A DNA stretch of 10,981 nucleotides, taken from Acidobacteriota bacterium (lineage in GTDB: Bacteria; Acidobacteriota; Terriglobia; Acidiferrales; UBA7541). The DNA lies in assembly GCA_003224075.1 (NCBI GenBank), contig QHYF01000102.1:1-10981 (forward strand). Direction: 5' to 3'. The notes below the pieces were generated by a model that saw only the letters and a list, made by a program, of their open reading frames with translations, did no database searches and was not told the origin of the DNA. Shown here in pieces: positions 1 to 5,896 of the stretch. Both the position numbers and the translations under genes were made by a program. How positions within the stretch are numbered: position 1 is the stretch's first letter; every line of letters begins with the position of its first letter.

Positions 1-2
1 TG

Positions 3-263
3 CGGAACATGACCGCGATTGACGCCACGGGGCTCGGCGCCATCCGCGACCTCGCGGACACGCTGCATGATTCGGGGCGCTCGCTGCTCCTTTGCGGCGC
101 GCGCGAACAACCCTCGCAGCTCATGAAGCAAGCGGAGTTCGAACGCCACGTTGGCGCTGAAAACATTTGCGGAAGTATTTCCGAAGCGCTGCAGCGGGCT
201 GCGGAGGTGTATCGCCTGCACCATACCGACAAAGCTCCCGATCAGTTGACGCCGGCCAGGTAA
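3..263 (+). CDS. C-terminal STAS domain, probably of a SulP-family anion transporter (5' end outside window)
   Basis: The frame is open from the first bases of the window and ends at TAA 261-263, so this is the 3' end of a longer gene. The visible part reads LRNMTAIDATGL, the typical strand-loop-helix start of the STAS domain at the cytoplasmic end of SulP sulfate/bicarbonate/dicarboxylate transporters. Next comes a helix, the strand SLLLCGA, and a helix ending in the GAENICGSISEAL stretch that also matches this group. In SulP proteins STAS is a cytoplasmic regulatory and dimerisation domain; in a stand-alone anti-sigma antagonist the IDATGL segment would carry the phosphorylatable Ser/Thr. 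Here the residue after Ala is Thr, which fits either. The ATG at 9 lies inside the conserved strand and has no ribosome binding site, so it is not taken as the start. SulP is favoured because of the ATGL signature and the 20-residue unstructured tail. Confidence 0.75.
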   Translation, partial: RNMTAIDATGLGAIRDLADTLHDSGRSLLLCGAREQPSQLMKQAEFERHVGAENICGSISEALQRAAEVYRLHHTDKAPDQLTPAR

Positions 264-303
264 AGAGCCCGGTGATTCCACTCTGTTCTGATTTCTAATT
301 CTG

Positions 304-319
304 ATTCGGTTTGCCGAAG
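304..319. terminator. Small hairpin between convergent genes, possible weak terminator
   Basis: TTCGG (305-309) and CCGAA (314-318) form a 5-bp stem with a TTTG loop, between the plus-strand STAS gene ending at 263 and the minus-strand protease ending at 340. The plus-strand side is followed by a moderately T-rich CTCTTATTCC and the minus side by no U-run, so termination is only a possibility. Confidence 0.3.
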
Positions 320-339
320 CTCTTATTCCTCTGACTTGG

Positions 340-1779
340 CTATTTTGTGAAGCGCACGCTGTCGAGGATCGCAGAAAAAGTCTTGTCATAATTGCTGTAA
401 GCGGATTGCGGGGCGACGCACACGAAATAGACCGTCCCCTCAGGCCGCAGCACGGTGATAACCCAATCGGTTTCTTGGCCACCCGCGGGTGAATCGTTGG
501 TTAAATATGTCGAAAGACCGGGCTGGCCGTTCAAGCGCACGCGCTCCGACTGACGCGCGAGCTTCATATTGGGATTGGCCTGCTGAAGGCCCTGAATCAC
601 TTGGCGCGCAGCAGTGTCGAGAGCATTCGAATCGCTAGGATCACCTTTCGCCTGTGCTACTCCAACGATCAGTCCATACGCGAGCGCACTGTGGCCGCTG
701 CCGTCATCCAGCACTCCGCCTTCAGGCGCAAACGAAACGCCACCGCCGTCCTTGTCGGGATATTTCTTCCAATTGTCCGGGTACTTGAGCGTGTAAGCAT
801 TCGCCTGATAAGCGGCAAACTTGCCGGATGGCGGAGCGGGTGCGGCGACAACGCCTGCCGCTCCAGGCGTCGGCTTTTTCACCACAGGCAGCGCCAGCAC
901 TTCGCGCTTAATGGCTTCAAACTCCTGGGAATCCCGCTTGGCGTTGGACGGCACGCCTCCAAGCTTGTCAATCTCTTCGTCGACGCGTTCGACGCGGTGC
1001 TCAGGATTGGGATGGTCGGAAAAAAATTCCGGAGGATTCTTCCCCTTCATCTCTGCTTCGAGCTTTTCGAAAAATTGCGCCATGGCGCGCGGGTCGTAGC
1101 CCGTATCGTAAAGGACCTGCGTGCCCATGACGTCGGCTTGCGATTCCGCCGTCCGGGAATAGCGCAATAGCACGCCGCCCGCAGTGAAAGTTCCCAGTTG
1201 TGTCAGGAGAGCGCCGCCCGTGCTGCCTCCAAAAATTGCCCCGAAGATTCCCAGTCCCATCTGCGCCGCTTGCGCCTTCGTCGCCTGGTTGGTGCCATGG
1301 CGCAGCGCAACGTGAGAAAGCTCGTGCGCCATCACCCCGGCGAGCTGGGCCTCATTGTCCGCTGCCTCGATCGCGCCGCGATTCACAAATACATATCCGC
1401 CCGGCAAAGCAAACGCATTGATAGCCTTGTCGTTGACGCAATGAAACTCGAATGGATATTGCACCCCGCCCGTGGGAAGCTTTTGTGCCAGGCGCGTGCC
1501 GAGTTGGGTCAGATACGCATCAACCCTGGGAGCATTGCAGAGCGCCAACTGTTTCTCAGCATCTGCCGCGGCTCGTTTCCCGAGGCTGATGTCCTCCTGC
1601 GGAGTGAACGCGTTCCATCCTGGCCTAAGCTGCGAGCGCTGTGCGGATGCCCCTGGAACTAGGAAAATAGCCAGACACAGAAAAAGGCCTGCCGCCAAGG
1701 CAAAATGTGCTCGAACCGCCCTGCGCTTGCCACTGGCGCTGGCTTTGACACAATCCCGGCCCAACCTGCAAATCCTCAC
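340..1779 (-). CDS. Exported M48-family zinc metalloprotease with extra C-terminal domain
   Basis: This is a gluzincin-type endopeptidase of the M48 (HtpX/BepA/Oma1) family, predicted to act in the periplasm on misfolded envelope proteins. Positions below are numbered from the longest frame, which starts at ATG 1824. A basic stretch is followed by a signal-peptide core (about 41-60, ending GASAQ). The zinc site is HELSH 167-171, with the third ligand Glu 227 in RTAESQAD. HPNPEHR 271-277 is the usual M48 tail motif. After a Pro/Ala-rich linker (about 315-335) comes a separate domain (about 336-494, starting YTLKYPDNW) that resembles PsbP/DcrB-like folds only loosely. The start is set at GTG 1779: it has GGGAGG five bases upstream, while ATG 1824 has no ribosome binding site and the residues between are not signal-like. 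This gives 479 residues. An extended -10 (TGCTAAAGT, ACTTTA at 1833-1838 on the plus strand) fits a 47-base leader. The gene lies downstream of the AAA+ genes but behind a strong terminator. Confidence 0.9.
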   Translation of the reverse strand: MRICRLGRDCVKASASGKRRAVRAHFALAAGLFLCLAIFLVPGASAQRSQLRPGWNAFTPQEDISLGKRAAADAEKQLALCNAPRVDAYLTQLGTRLAQKLPTGGVQYPFEFHCVNDKAINAFALPGGYVFVNRGAIEAADNEAQLAGVMAHELSHVALRHGTNQATKAQAAQMGLGIFGAIFGGSTGGALLTQLGTFTAGGVLLRYSRTAESQADVMGTQVLYDTGYDPRAMAQFFEKLEAEMKGKNPPEFFSDHPNPEHRVERVDEEIDKLGGVPSNAKRDSQEFEAIKREVLALPVVKKPTPGAAGVVAAPAPPSGKFAAYQANAYTLKYPDNWKKYPDKDGGGVSFAPEGGVLDDGSGHSALAYGLIVGVAQAKGDPSDSNALDTAARQVIQGLQQANPNMKLARQSERVRLNGQPGLSTYLTNDSPAGGQETDWVITVLRPEGTVYFVCVAPQSAYSNYDKTFSAILDSVRFTK

Positions 1780-1832
1780 GACGACCTCCCAAAAACCATG
1801 CGAGGTAGGATGGCACTCATCCATCCAAGGTT

Positions 1833-1840
1833 ACTTTAGC
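1833..1840 (-). promoter_or_regulatory. Possible extended -10 promoter of the M48 protease gene
   Basis: On the minus strand TGC-TAAAGT (TGn plus a 4/6 match to TATAAT) lies just downstream of the terminator of the preceding gene, about 50 bases before the GTG start at 1779. No convincing -35 is visible; the sequence upstream is the terminator's T-rich tail. Confidence 0.3.
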
Positions 1841-1859
1841 ATCGGCAGGGAGAGAAAAG

Positions 1860-1888
1860 AAAAAGCCCGGGCGGTTGGGCGCCCGGGC
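1860..1888 (-). terminator. Rho-independent terminator of the downstream AAA+ gene
   Basis: A perfect 9-bp GC stem, GCCCGGGCG (1865-1873) with CGCCCGGGC (1880-1888), has a 6-base loop. On the minus strand it is followed directly by TTTTTCTTTTCTC. It starts 27 bases after the stop codon of the AAA+ gene ending at 1915 and separates it from the protease gene. Confidence 0.93.
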
Positions 1889-1914
1889 GGGATCAGAGAC
1901 AGAAAAAACTGGAC

Positions 1915-3087
1915 TTAGCGAGCTGGGCGCGGCGAGGGCTCCGGCGCAAGCGTCACTCCCGGAGTTTCCGCCGACTTGCCGTTCCGGGCGGGAGCCGTAC
2001 GCACGGGAACAACGGGCTCGGGCTTGCGCGCCGGGATAGCCAGGTTCTCGCCTTCGCGGACGAAGGTCAAGCGGTCCTGTTGCTTGTCCCAATCGATGCA
2101 CACGAGGTCGCCTAGGTGAACTTGCTCGGTCGCCAGCAGGTTCGCCAGCGGATACACCACATGCCGCTCGATGGAACGCTTCAGGTGACGGGCCCCATAA
2201 CGCTGGTCAGTTCCTTCCTGCAAGAGAAACTCCCGACCCGCTTGCGTCACTCGGAACAAAAACTGACCCTTGGCGGTCTCCACCACGCGTTGCTGCACTT
2301 GGCCAAGTTCGATCTCCAAAACCTGTTCAAGCTGTTCGCGCCGCAGCGGATGAAACACCACCACCTTGTCCAGCCGGTTCATAAATTCCGGAGAAAACTT
2401 GCGGCGCGCCGCTTCTACGGCGGTGCGCTCTACCTTTTCATCCAAGCCCGTGATTGGCTTATCCTTCGGCTGAATAAAGCCCATGCCGCCTTGCATGAGT
2501 TCCGTGATCTCCCCGCCGCCGAGGTTTGACGTCAAGAAGATGACCGTCTGAGATAGGTCCACGCGGCGGTTATCGCCGAGCGTCAGCGTGGCCTTGTCCA
2601 ACATGCCCAGGAGCAATTGCCAAAGGGCGTCGCTGGCCTTCTCGATCTCGTCAAATAACAGGAAGCTGAGCTTCAGTTTGTCGGTATGGCTGGCCGCCAG
2701 GGCTTCCTGGGTGATCAGTGGATGGGTTTCGCGATGCCCGAGGTAGCCCGGGGGTGATCCAATCAGCTTGGCAATTTCGTGCGAATGCTGGAACTCCGCG
2801 CAATCTACTTTAATCACTGTGCGGGCGTCTCCGAAGAGAATCTCAGCCGCCGCTTCTACAATTCGCGTCTTGCCAGAACCGGTCGGACCGAGGAACAGCA
2901 GATTGCCCACCGGCCGGCCAGGCGAATTCAATCCAGCACAGAAGACTTGGAACATATCCACAAGGGACTGCACACCCTCTTCCTGCCCGACAATCTTTGC
3001 TCGCAGGGAGGAATGGAAATCACGCGTATCATTGCTGCGGATCGTGGGATCCAATTGTTGACGGGCGGCGGCCTTCATGGCATTCAT
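1915..3087 (-). CDS. Single-ring AAA+ ATPase of ClpA/ClpB D2 type, paralogue 1 (sigma-54 controlled)
   Basis: This 390-residue protein consists of one AAA_2 module plus the Clp small domain, and would be expected to form an ATP-driven hexameric unfoldase or remodeller in the cytoplasm. Visible motifs are Walker A GPTGSGKT 67-74, pore loop GSPPGYLGHRE 110-120 (pore Tyr 115), Walker B LSFLLFDE 140-147, sensor-1 TSN 186-188, arginine finger Arg 238 in FMNRLD, and sensor-2 GAR 298-300. It lacks the ClpB N-domain, first ring and coiled-coil, and has no ClpX zinc domain. A segment GGMGFIQPKDK (200-210) sits where ClpA carries its ClpP-binding IGL loop. The last 45 residues are Pro/Ala-rich and probably disordered. 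ATG 3087 abuts AGAAGG with no spacer; ATG 3078 (Met 4) has the same site nine bases upstream and may be the true start. The gene has its own sigma-54 promoter and terminator. The core is about 90% identical to the product of the gene ending at 3382. Confidence 0.93.
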   Translation of the reverse strand: MNAMKAAARQQLDPTIRSNDTRDFHSSLRAKIVGQEEGVQSLVDMFQVFCAGLNSPGRPVGNLLFLGPTGSGKTRIVEAAAEILFGDARTVIKVDCAEFQHSHEIAKLIGSPPGYLGHRETHPLITQEALAASHTDKLKLSFLLFDEIEKASDALWQLLLGMLDKATLTLGDNRRVDLSQTVIFLTSNLGGGEITELMQGGMGFIQPKDKPITGLDEKVERTAVEAARRKFSPEFMNRLDKVVVFHPLRREQLEQVLEIELGQVQQRVVETAKGQFLFRVTQAGREFLLQEGTDQRYGARHLKRSIERHVVYPLANLLATEQVHLGDLVCIDWDKQQDRLTFVREGENLAIPARKPEPVVPVRTAPARNGKSAETPGVTLAPEPSPRPAR

Positions 3088-3152
3088 CCTTCTTCGCGTG
3101 TAACTTCCCCAAACGCGAATGCGCGTCTCAGCCTTGCGCCGTCTTGAAATAG

Positions 3153-3168
3153 AGCATGGGGAGTGCCA
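3153..3168 (-). promoter_or_regulatory. Sigma-54 (RpoN) -24/-12 promoter of AAA+ paralogue 1
   Basis: The minus strand reads TGGCACTCCCCATGCT. The -24 element TGGCAC matches the consensus exactly and the -12 element ATGCT differs at one base from TTGCW. GG and GC are separated by exactly 10 bases, as required for sigma-54. The predicted start is about 3142, leaving a leader of 55-64 bases. An enhancer-like palindrome lies about 107 bases upstream of that start. Confidence 0.82.
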
Positions 3169-3238
3169 ATCTTTTCACACGTCTATCCACGGCAAAATGC
3201 CGCAGTGTCAACAACATACAATATTTCAAATTCTGGAG

Positions 3239-3261
3239 ACTGTCTCAAAGCATGAGACAGT
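3239..3261. promoter_or_regulatory. Palindromic enhancer (UAS) for a sigma-54 activator
   Basis: ACTGTCTCA (3239-3247), five bases, then TGAGACAGT (3253-3261) form a perfect 9-bp-arm inverted repeat. Its centre is about 107 bp upstream of the predicted sigma-54 start, the usual distance for an NtrC-type bacterial enhancer-binding protein dimer. The TGTC...GACA ends fit such sites. The stretch between enhancer and promoter (about 3205-3235) is AT-rich, which could aid DNA bending. A terminator role is unlikely because no U-run follows on either strand. Confidence 0.75.
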
Positions 3262-3330
3262 GGTTCATCTGCGCTAAAAGTGAGAGACTGCAGCAATGGA
3301 TGGAACAGTTTGTGTCAACCGGCGAACGAC

Positions 3331-3361
3331 AAAAAGGGGCGTATTGATGGACGCAACCCCT
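3331..3361 (-). terminator. Rho-independent terminator of AAA+ paralogue 2
   Basis: On the minus strand AGGGG, a 3-base bulge (TTG) and CGT pair with ACG and CCCCT around an 8-base loop, followed by TTTTTGTCG. It starts about 20 bases after the stop codon of the gene ending at 3382. It isolates that operon from the sigma-54 promoter region downstream. Confidence 0.8.
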
Positions 3362-3381
3362 CCTGAAGTTAAAGTAATGCT

Positions 3382-4602
3382 TTAAGAATTCGAGCGCTCT
3401 TGCTTCTTGCGCCCTTGTGGCGAGGGTGCCGGGCCTCCGGCTGGCTGCGCTGCCCTCGACTTCCTTTCTTCAACCACGGCCTCTGGCGGCGCGTCCGCAG
3501 ACTTCCCGTCCTTCACTTCGACGATGGTAGTCTTGACGCCTCCGCCCTGCGAGGCAGCCTGGACGAGCGCACCCTCGCCTTCACGGACGAATGTGAGGCG
3601 GTTGTGGGTACGGTCCCAATCGATGCAGACCAAGTCACCTAAGTTGACCTGATCCGTAGCCAATAGATTCGCCAGAGGATACACCACATGCCGCTCGATG
3701 GCCCTCTTCAGGTGTCGTGCGCCGTAGCGCTGGTCAGTACCCTCCTGTAGAAGGAAATCTCGACCATCCGGGGTCACCCGGAAGAGAAACTGCCCCTTGG
3801 CGGTATCCAAGACGCGCTGTTGTACTTGACCCAGCTCGATATCCAGCACTTCCTGAAGTTGTTCACGCCTCAGCGGGTGGAAAACAACCACTTTGTCGAG
3901 GCGGTTCATAAATTCGGGCGAGAATTTCCGCCGTGCCGCTTCCACGGCTGTGCGCTCCACCTTTTCGTCCAAGCCAGTGATCGGCTTGTCCTTCGGCTGA
4001 ATAAAGCCCATGCCACCTTCCATGAGTTCTGCAATCTCACCGCCTCCCAAATTAGAAGTGAGGAAGATCACAGTTTGCGAGAGATCCACCTTCCGGTTGT
4101 CGCCCAAAGTTAGCGTGGCCTTATCTAGCATTCCAAGCAGCAATTGCCACAGCGCGTCGCTGGCCTTCTCGATTTCGTCGAACAGCAGGAAGCTGAGCTT
4201 CAGTTTGTCAGTATGGCTGGCAGCGAGCGATTCCTGCGTAATCAGCGGATGCGTCTCACGATGCCCCAGATAACCTGGGGGTGATCCGATCAGCTTGGCG
4301 ATCTCATGGGAATGCTGAAACTCCGCGCAGTCCACTTTAATCACGGCCCGCGCGTCCCCAAACAAAATCTCAGCGGCGGCCTCAACAATACGCGTCTTTC
4401 CCGAGCCCGTCGGGCCCAGCAACAGGAGATTCCCCACCGGGCGGCCTGGTGAGTTCAAGCCGGCACGGAACACCTGATACAAGTCCACCAGCGCCTGGAC
4501 ACCTTCATCCTGTCCGACAATTTTCGAGCGCACCGCCCTCTGGAAGTCGATCGTATCCGTGCTGCGCTTGCTGGGATCGAGGGGAAGGATGTAGTCACTC
4601 AT
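3382..4602 (-). CDS. Single-ring AAA+ ATPase of ClpA/ClpB D2 type, paralogue 2 (coupled to the 150-residue protein)
   Basis: This 406-residue protein is a tandem paralogue of the gene at 1915-3087 and has the same single-ring architecture. Motifs are Walker A GPTGSGKT 63-70, pore loop with Tyr 111, Walker B LSFLLFDE 136-143, sensor-1 TSN 182-184, arginine finger Arg 234 in NRLD and sensor-2 GAR 294-296. The same GGMGFIQPKDK segment stands before the arginine finger. Differences from paralogue 1 cluster in the first 20 residues and the last 60, where this copy has a Gly/Pro/Lys-rich, probably disordered tail. The start is well supported: AGGAGG lies five bases upstream of ATG 4602, within the end of the preceding gene. 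The ATG overlaps that gene's TGA as ATGA, so the two are translationally coupled and the proteins are probably made in linked amounts. The function is inferred to be protein unfolding or remodelling; the substrate is unknown. Confidence 0.93.
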   Translation of the reverse strand: MSDYILPLDPSKRSTDTIDFQRAVRSKIVGQDEGVQALVDLYQVFRAGLNSPGRPVGNLLLLGPTGSGKTRIVEAAAEILFGDARAVIKVDCAEFQHSHEIAKLIGSPPGYLGHRETHPLITQESLAASHTDKLKLSFLLFDEIEKASDALWQLLLGMLDKATLTLGDNRKVDLSQTVIFLTSNLGGGEIAELMEGGMGFIQPKDKPITGLDEKVERTAVEAARRKFSPEFMNRLDKVVVFHPLRREQLQEVLDIELGQVQQRVLDTAKGQFLFRVTPDGRDFLLQEGTDQRYGARHLKRAIERHVVYPLANLLATDQVNLGDLVCIDWDRTHNRLTFVREGEGALVQAASQGGGVKTTIVEVKDGKSADAPPEAVVEERKSRAAQPAGGPAPSPQGRKKQERSNS

Positions 4603-5051
4603 GACCGCCTCCTAGCGAGCCCCGAATGCGAGTTCGCATTGCCGAACCGCCCGCGTCCGCGGTCAAACTGGTCGAGCTTGACCTGAATGGTCGACTGCAA
4701 AAGCCGCATTTGCACCAGCAGCTCCCGCGCCACTACGGGGGATTCAGAAATTCGGAGGAGCGGCGGAAACAGATCCGCCAGGTCGAGATTGAGCGCTCGA
4801 AGCGTGGAAACAAGCTTTTGGACCTCCGGAGAGTTGGGGTTCGCGAGGTCCACTTGGTGATTCAACTGTCCGCGCAGCCTTCTCCAGTTGAGCGCCACGA
4901 ACGGGTGCTTCTTGGAGACTTCACGAATGACTTCGTCGGTGATTCGCGCGCGGTCTCCGAGGCGCGCAAGGTGGAGCTGGCGCACTTTTCCGCCACGGCG
5001 CACGTTGTGCACCAGGTAGAACGAATTCCCTTTGCGGCGGACAAAAGCCAC
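4599..5051 (-). CDS. Unknown 150-residue protein, first gene of the AAA+ operon
   Basis: I do not recognise a named family. The first 35 residues (MAFVRRKGNSFYLV then a VRxGGKVRQ stretch and LARLGD) look like a small beta-rich module, similar in style to the N-terminal segment of some IS1634/IS4-type transposases and of short conserved hypothetical proteins. No transposase catalytic region follows. Residues about 40-130 look helical and include an amphipathic stretch (LNLDLADLFPPLL, then LLVQMRLLQSTIQVKLDQF) that could form a coiled-coil or helical hairpin. The C-terminus is Arg/Gly/Asn-rich and probably disordered. There is no signal peptide or membrane segment. The start is GTG 5051, with GAGGTGAGG a few bases upstream. 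The stop overlaps the ATG of the AAA+ gene by ATGA, so it is likely a functional partner, perhaps an adaptor. That role is inferred from position only. Confidence 0.8.
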   Translation of the reverse strand: MAFVRRKGNSFYLVHNVRRGGKVRQLHLARLGDRARITDEVIREVSKKHPFVALNWRRLRGQLNHQVDLANPNSPEVQKLVSTLRALNLDLADLFPPLLRISESPVVARELLVQMRLLQSTIQVKLDQFDRGRGRFGNANSHSGLARRRS

Positions 5052-5425
5052 GGCCTCACCTCAAACCAGCGTCACTCGGCGTAGTGTGACTGCCTTCCAC
5101 TACACGCGTCAATGGTATGATGCGCGCTTCTTACAAAAGTTGCATCCAATCAGTAATGTATCAAAAGGAGTAGAAGAGTCGCGCCATTTCTCATCACATT
5201 TTTTGCTGCGTTTCATTGGTTCTTCGCATCCTCGTTGCCGTGTTTGCGTTCCCTCTTTCACTACTCCCATTCGATGCCCGGCGTTCCTTGCCGCTTCTAA
5301 AAATATCGGCGGATTACGGCTACGCCATTAAACCCGGGCGCGCCATTTTTCTCTTGTTCTTGTCGTGAAGGACGCCTACGATACCGCGCGAGTTTCCCGA
5401 TCACCTGCTTGGAGATTGATTCGAA
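5052..5425. other. Divergent intergenic region, 374 bases
   Basis: This lies between the minus-strand AAA+ operon and the plus-strand alkyltransferase-like gene, so it should hold both promoters. For the minus operon I found no sigma-54 match and no good sigma-70 pair; TTGACG at 5105-5110 (minus) has only a poor -10. A weak inverted repeat, GTAGTG (5081-5086) with CACTAC (5098-5103), lies near the GTG start. No open frame here looks coding. The part 5190-5340 is T-rich on the plus strand with no recognisable motif. Confidence 0.5.
5354..5382 (+). promoter_or_regulatory. Possible weak sigma-70 promoter for the alkyltransferase-like gene
   Basis: TTGTTC (5354-5359) and TACGAT (5377-5382) are 17 bp apart, with 3/6 and 4/6 matches to consensus. 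The start codon is about 36 bases downstream of the predicted transcription start. It could be chance. Confidence 0.3.
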
Positions 5426-5770
5426 ATGTCTTGGGATCCGGTCTACCGCTTCGTGCAACGAATTCCTCGCGGAAGTGTTCTAACTTATGGGGCGTTAGCG
5501 AGAGCGCTGCGCCTGCCCGGCGGCGCGCGTAGCGCGGGACGCGCCATGGCTGCTACTCCTTCCGGGAAAGGTATTCCCTGGCATCGTGTCGTGGGCGAGC
5601 GCGGCAAAATCCTCATCCGCGAACCATACGCTTCACTGCAAAAAAAACTCCTCGAGAGCGAAGGCGTCAAAATCGTCGAGTCGCGCGTCGACCTGAGACG
5701 CCACCTTTGGAAACCATCGAGAAAAGCTCCGCTGAAACACAAAGTCACGCGCAAGCGTACTCGAAAGTGA
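5426..5770 (+). CDS. Alkyltransferase-like protein (ATL), Trp in place of the active-site Cys
   Basis: This is a 114-residue homologue of the O6-alkylguanine-DNA alkyltransferase (Ogt/MGMT) DNA-binding domain. The reactive PCHRV motif is PWHRV here (51-55, Trp 52), so the protein cannot accept the alkyl group. In ATL proteins (E. coli YbaZ/Atl, yeast Atl1) it binds O6-alkylguanine and hands the lesion to nucleotide excision repair. The nucleotide-flipping residues seem kept: Tyr 21 in LTYGALA, and Arg 35 in GGARSAGRAM, which matches the human arginine finger. The N-terminal half of full MGMT is absent, as is usual for ATLs. The basic tail (about 96-114, many Lys/Arg) is an unusual addition that may help DNA binding. 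ATG 5426 has TTGGAGAT about nine bases upstream. It stands 126 bases ahead of the ABC genes, and co-transcription is possible. Confidence 0.92.
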   Translation: MSWDPVYRFVQRIPRGSVLTYGALARALRLPGGARSAGRAMAATPSGKGIPWHRVVGERGKILIREPYASLQKKLLESEGVKIVESRVDLRRHLWKPSRKAPLKHKVTRKRTRK

Positions 5771-5896
5771 AGCCGCGGGCCGGTTGGTTCGCGCGGTACG
5801 AATCCTCCGTCTATTTGCGGTATGCTAGAGCCTCTTTTTCAAGGACAACCAGGCAGCGTTCAATCTTCGGGTTTGGCTGGAGAACGATCAAGGACG

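Noticed and set aside
601..1170. Plus-strand open frames opposite the M48 protease
   Set aside because: The minus strand encodes HELSH and the other M48 motifs with a signal peptide; the plus-strand frames show no domain.
1915..4602. Tandem AAA+ copies as an assembly artefact
   Set aside because: The ends, the flanking sequences and many synonymous positions differ between the copies, and each has its own terminator.
4599..5051. Transposase fragment
   Set aside because: Only the first 35 residues resemble the N-terminus of some IS transposases. No catalytic motif, terminal inverted repeats or target duplication were seen, and the gene is coupled to the ATPase.
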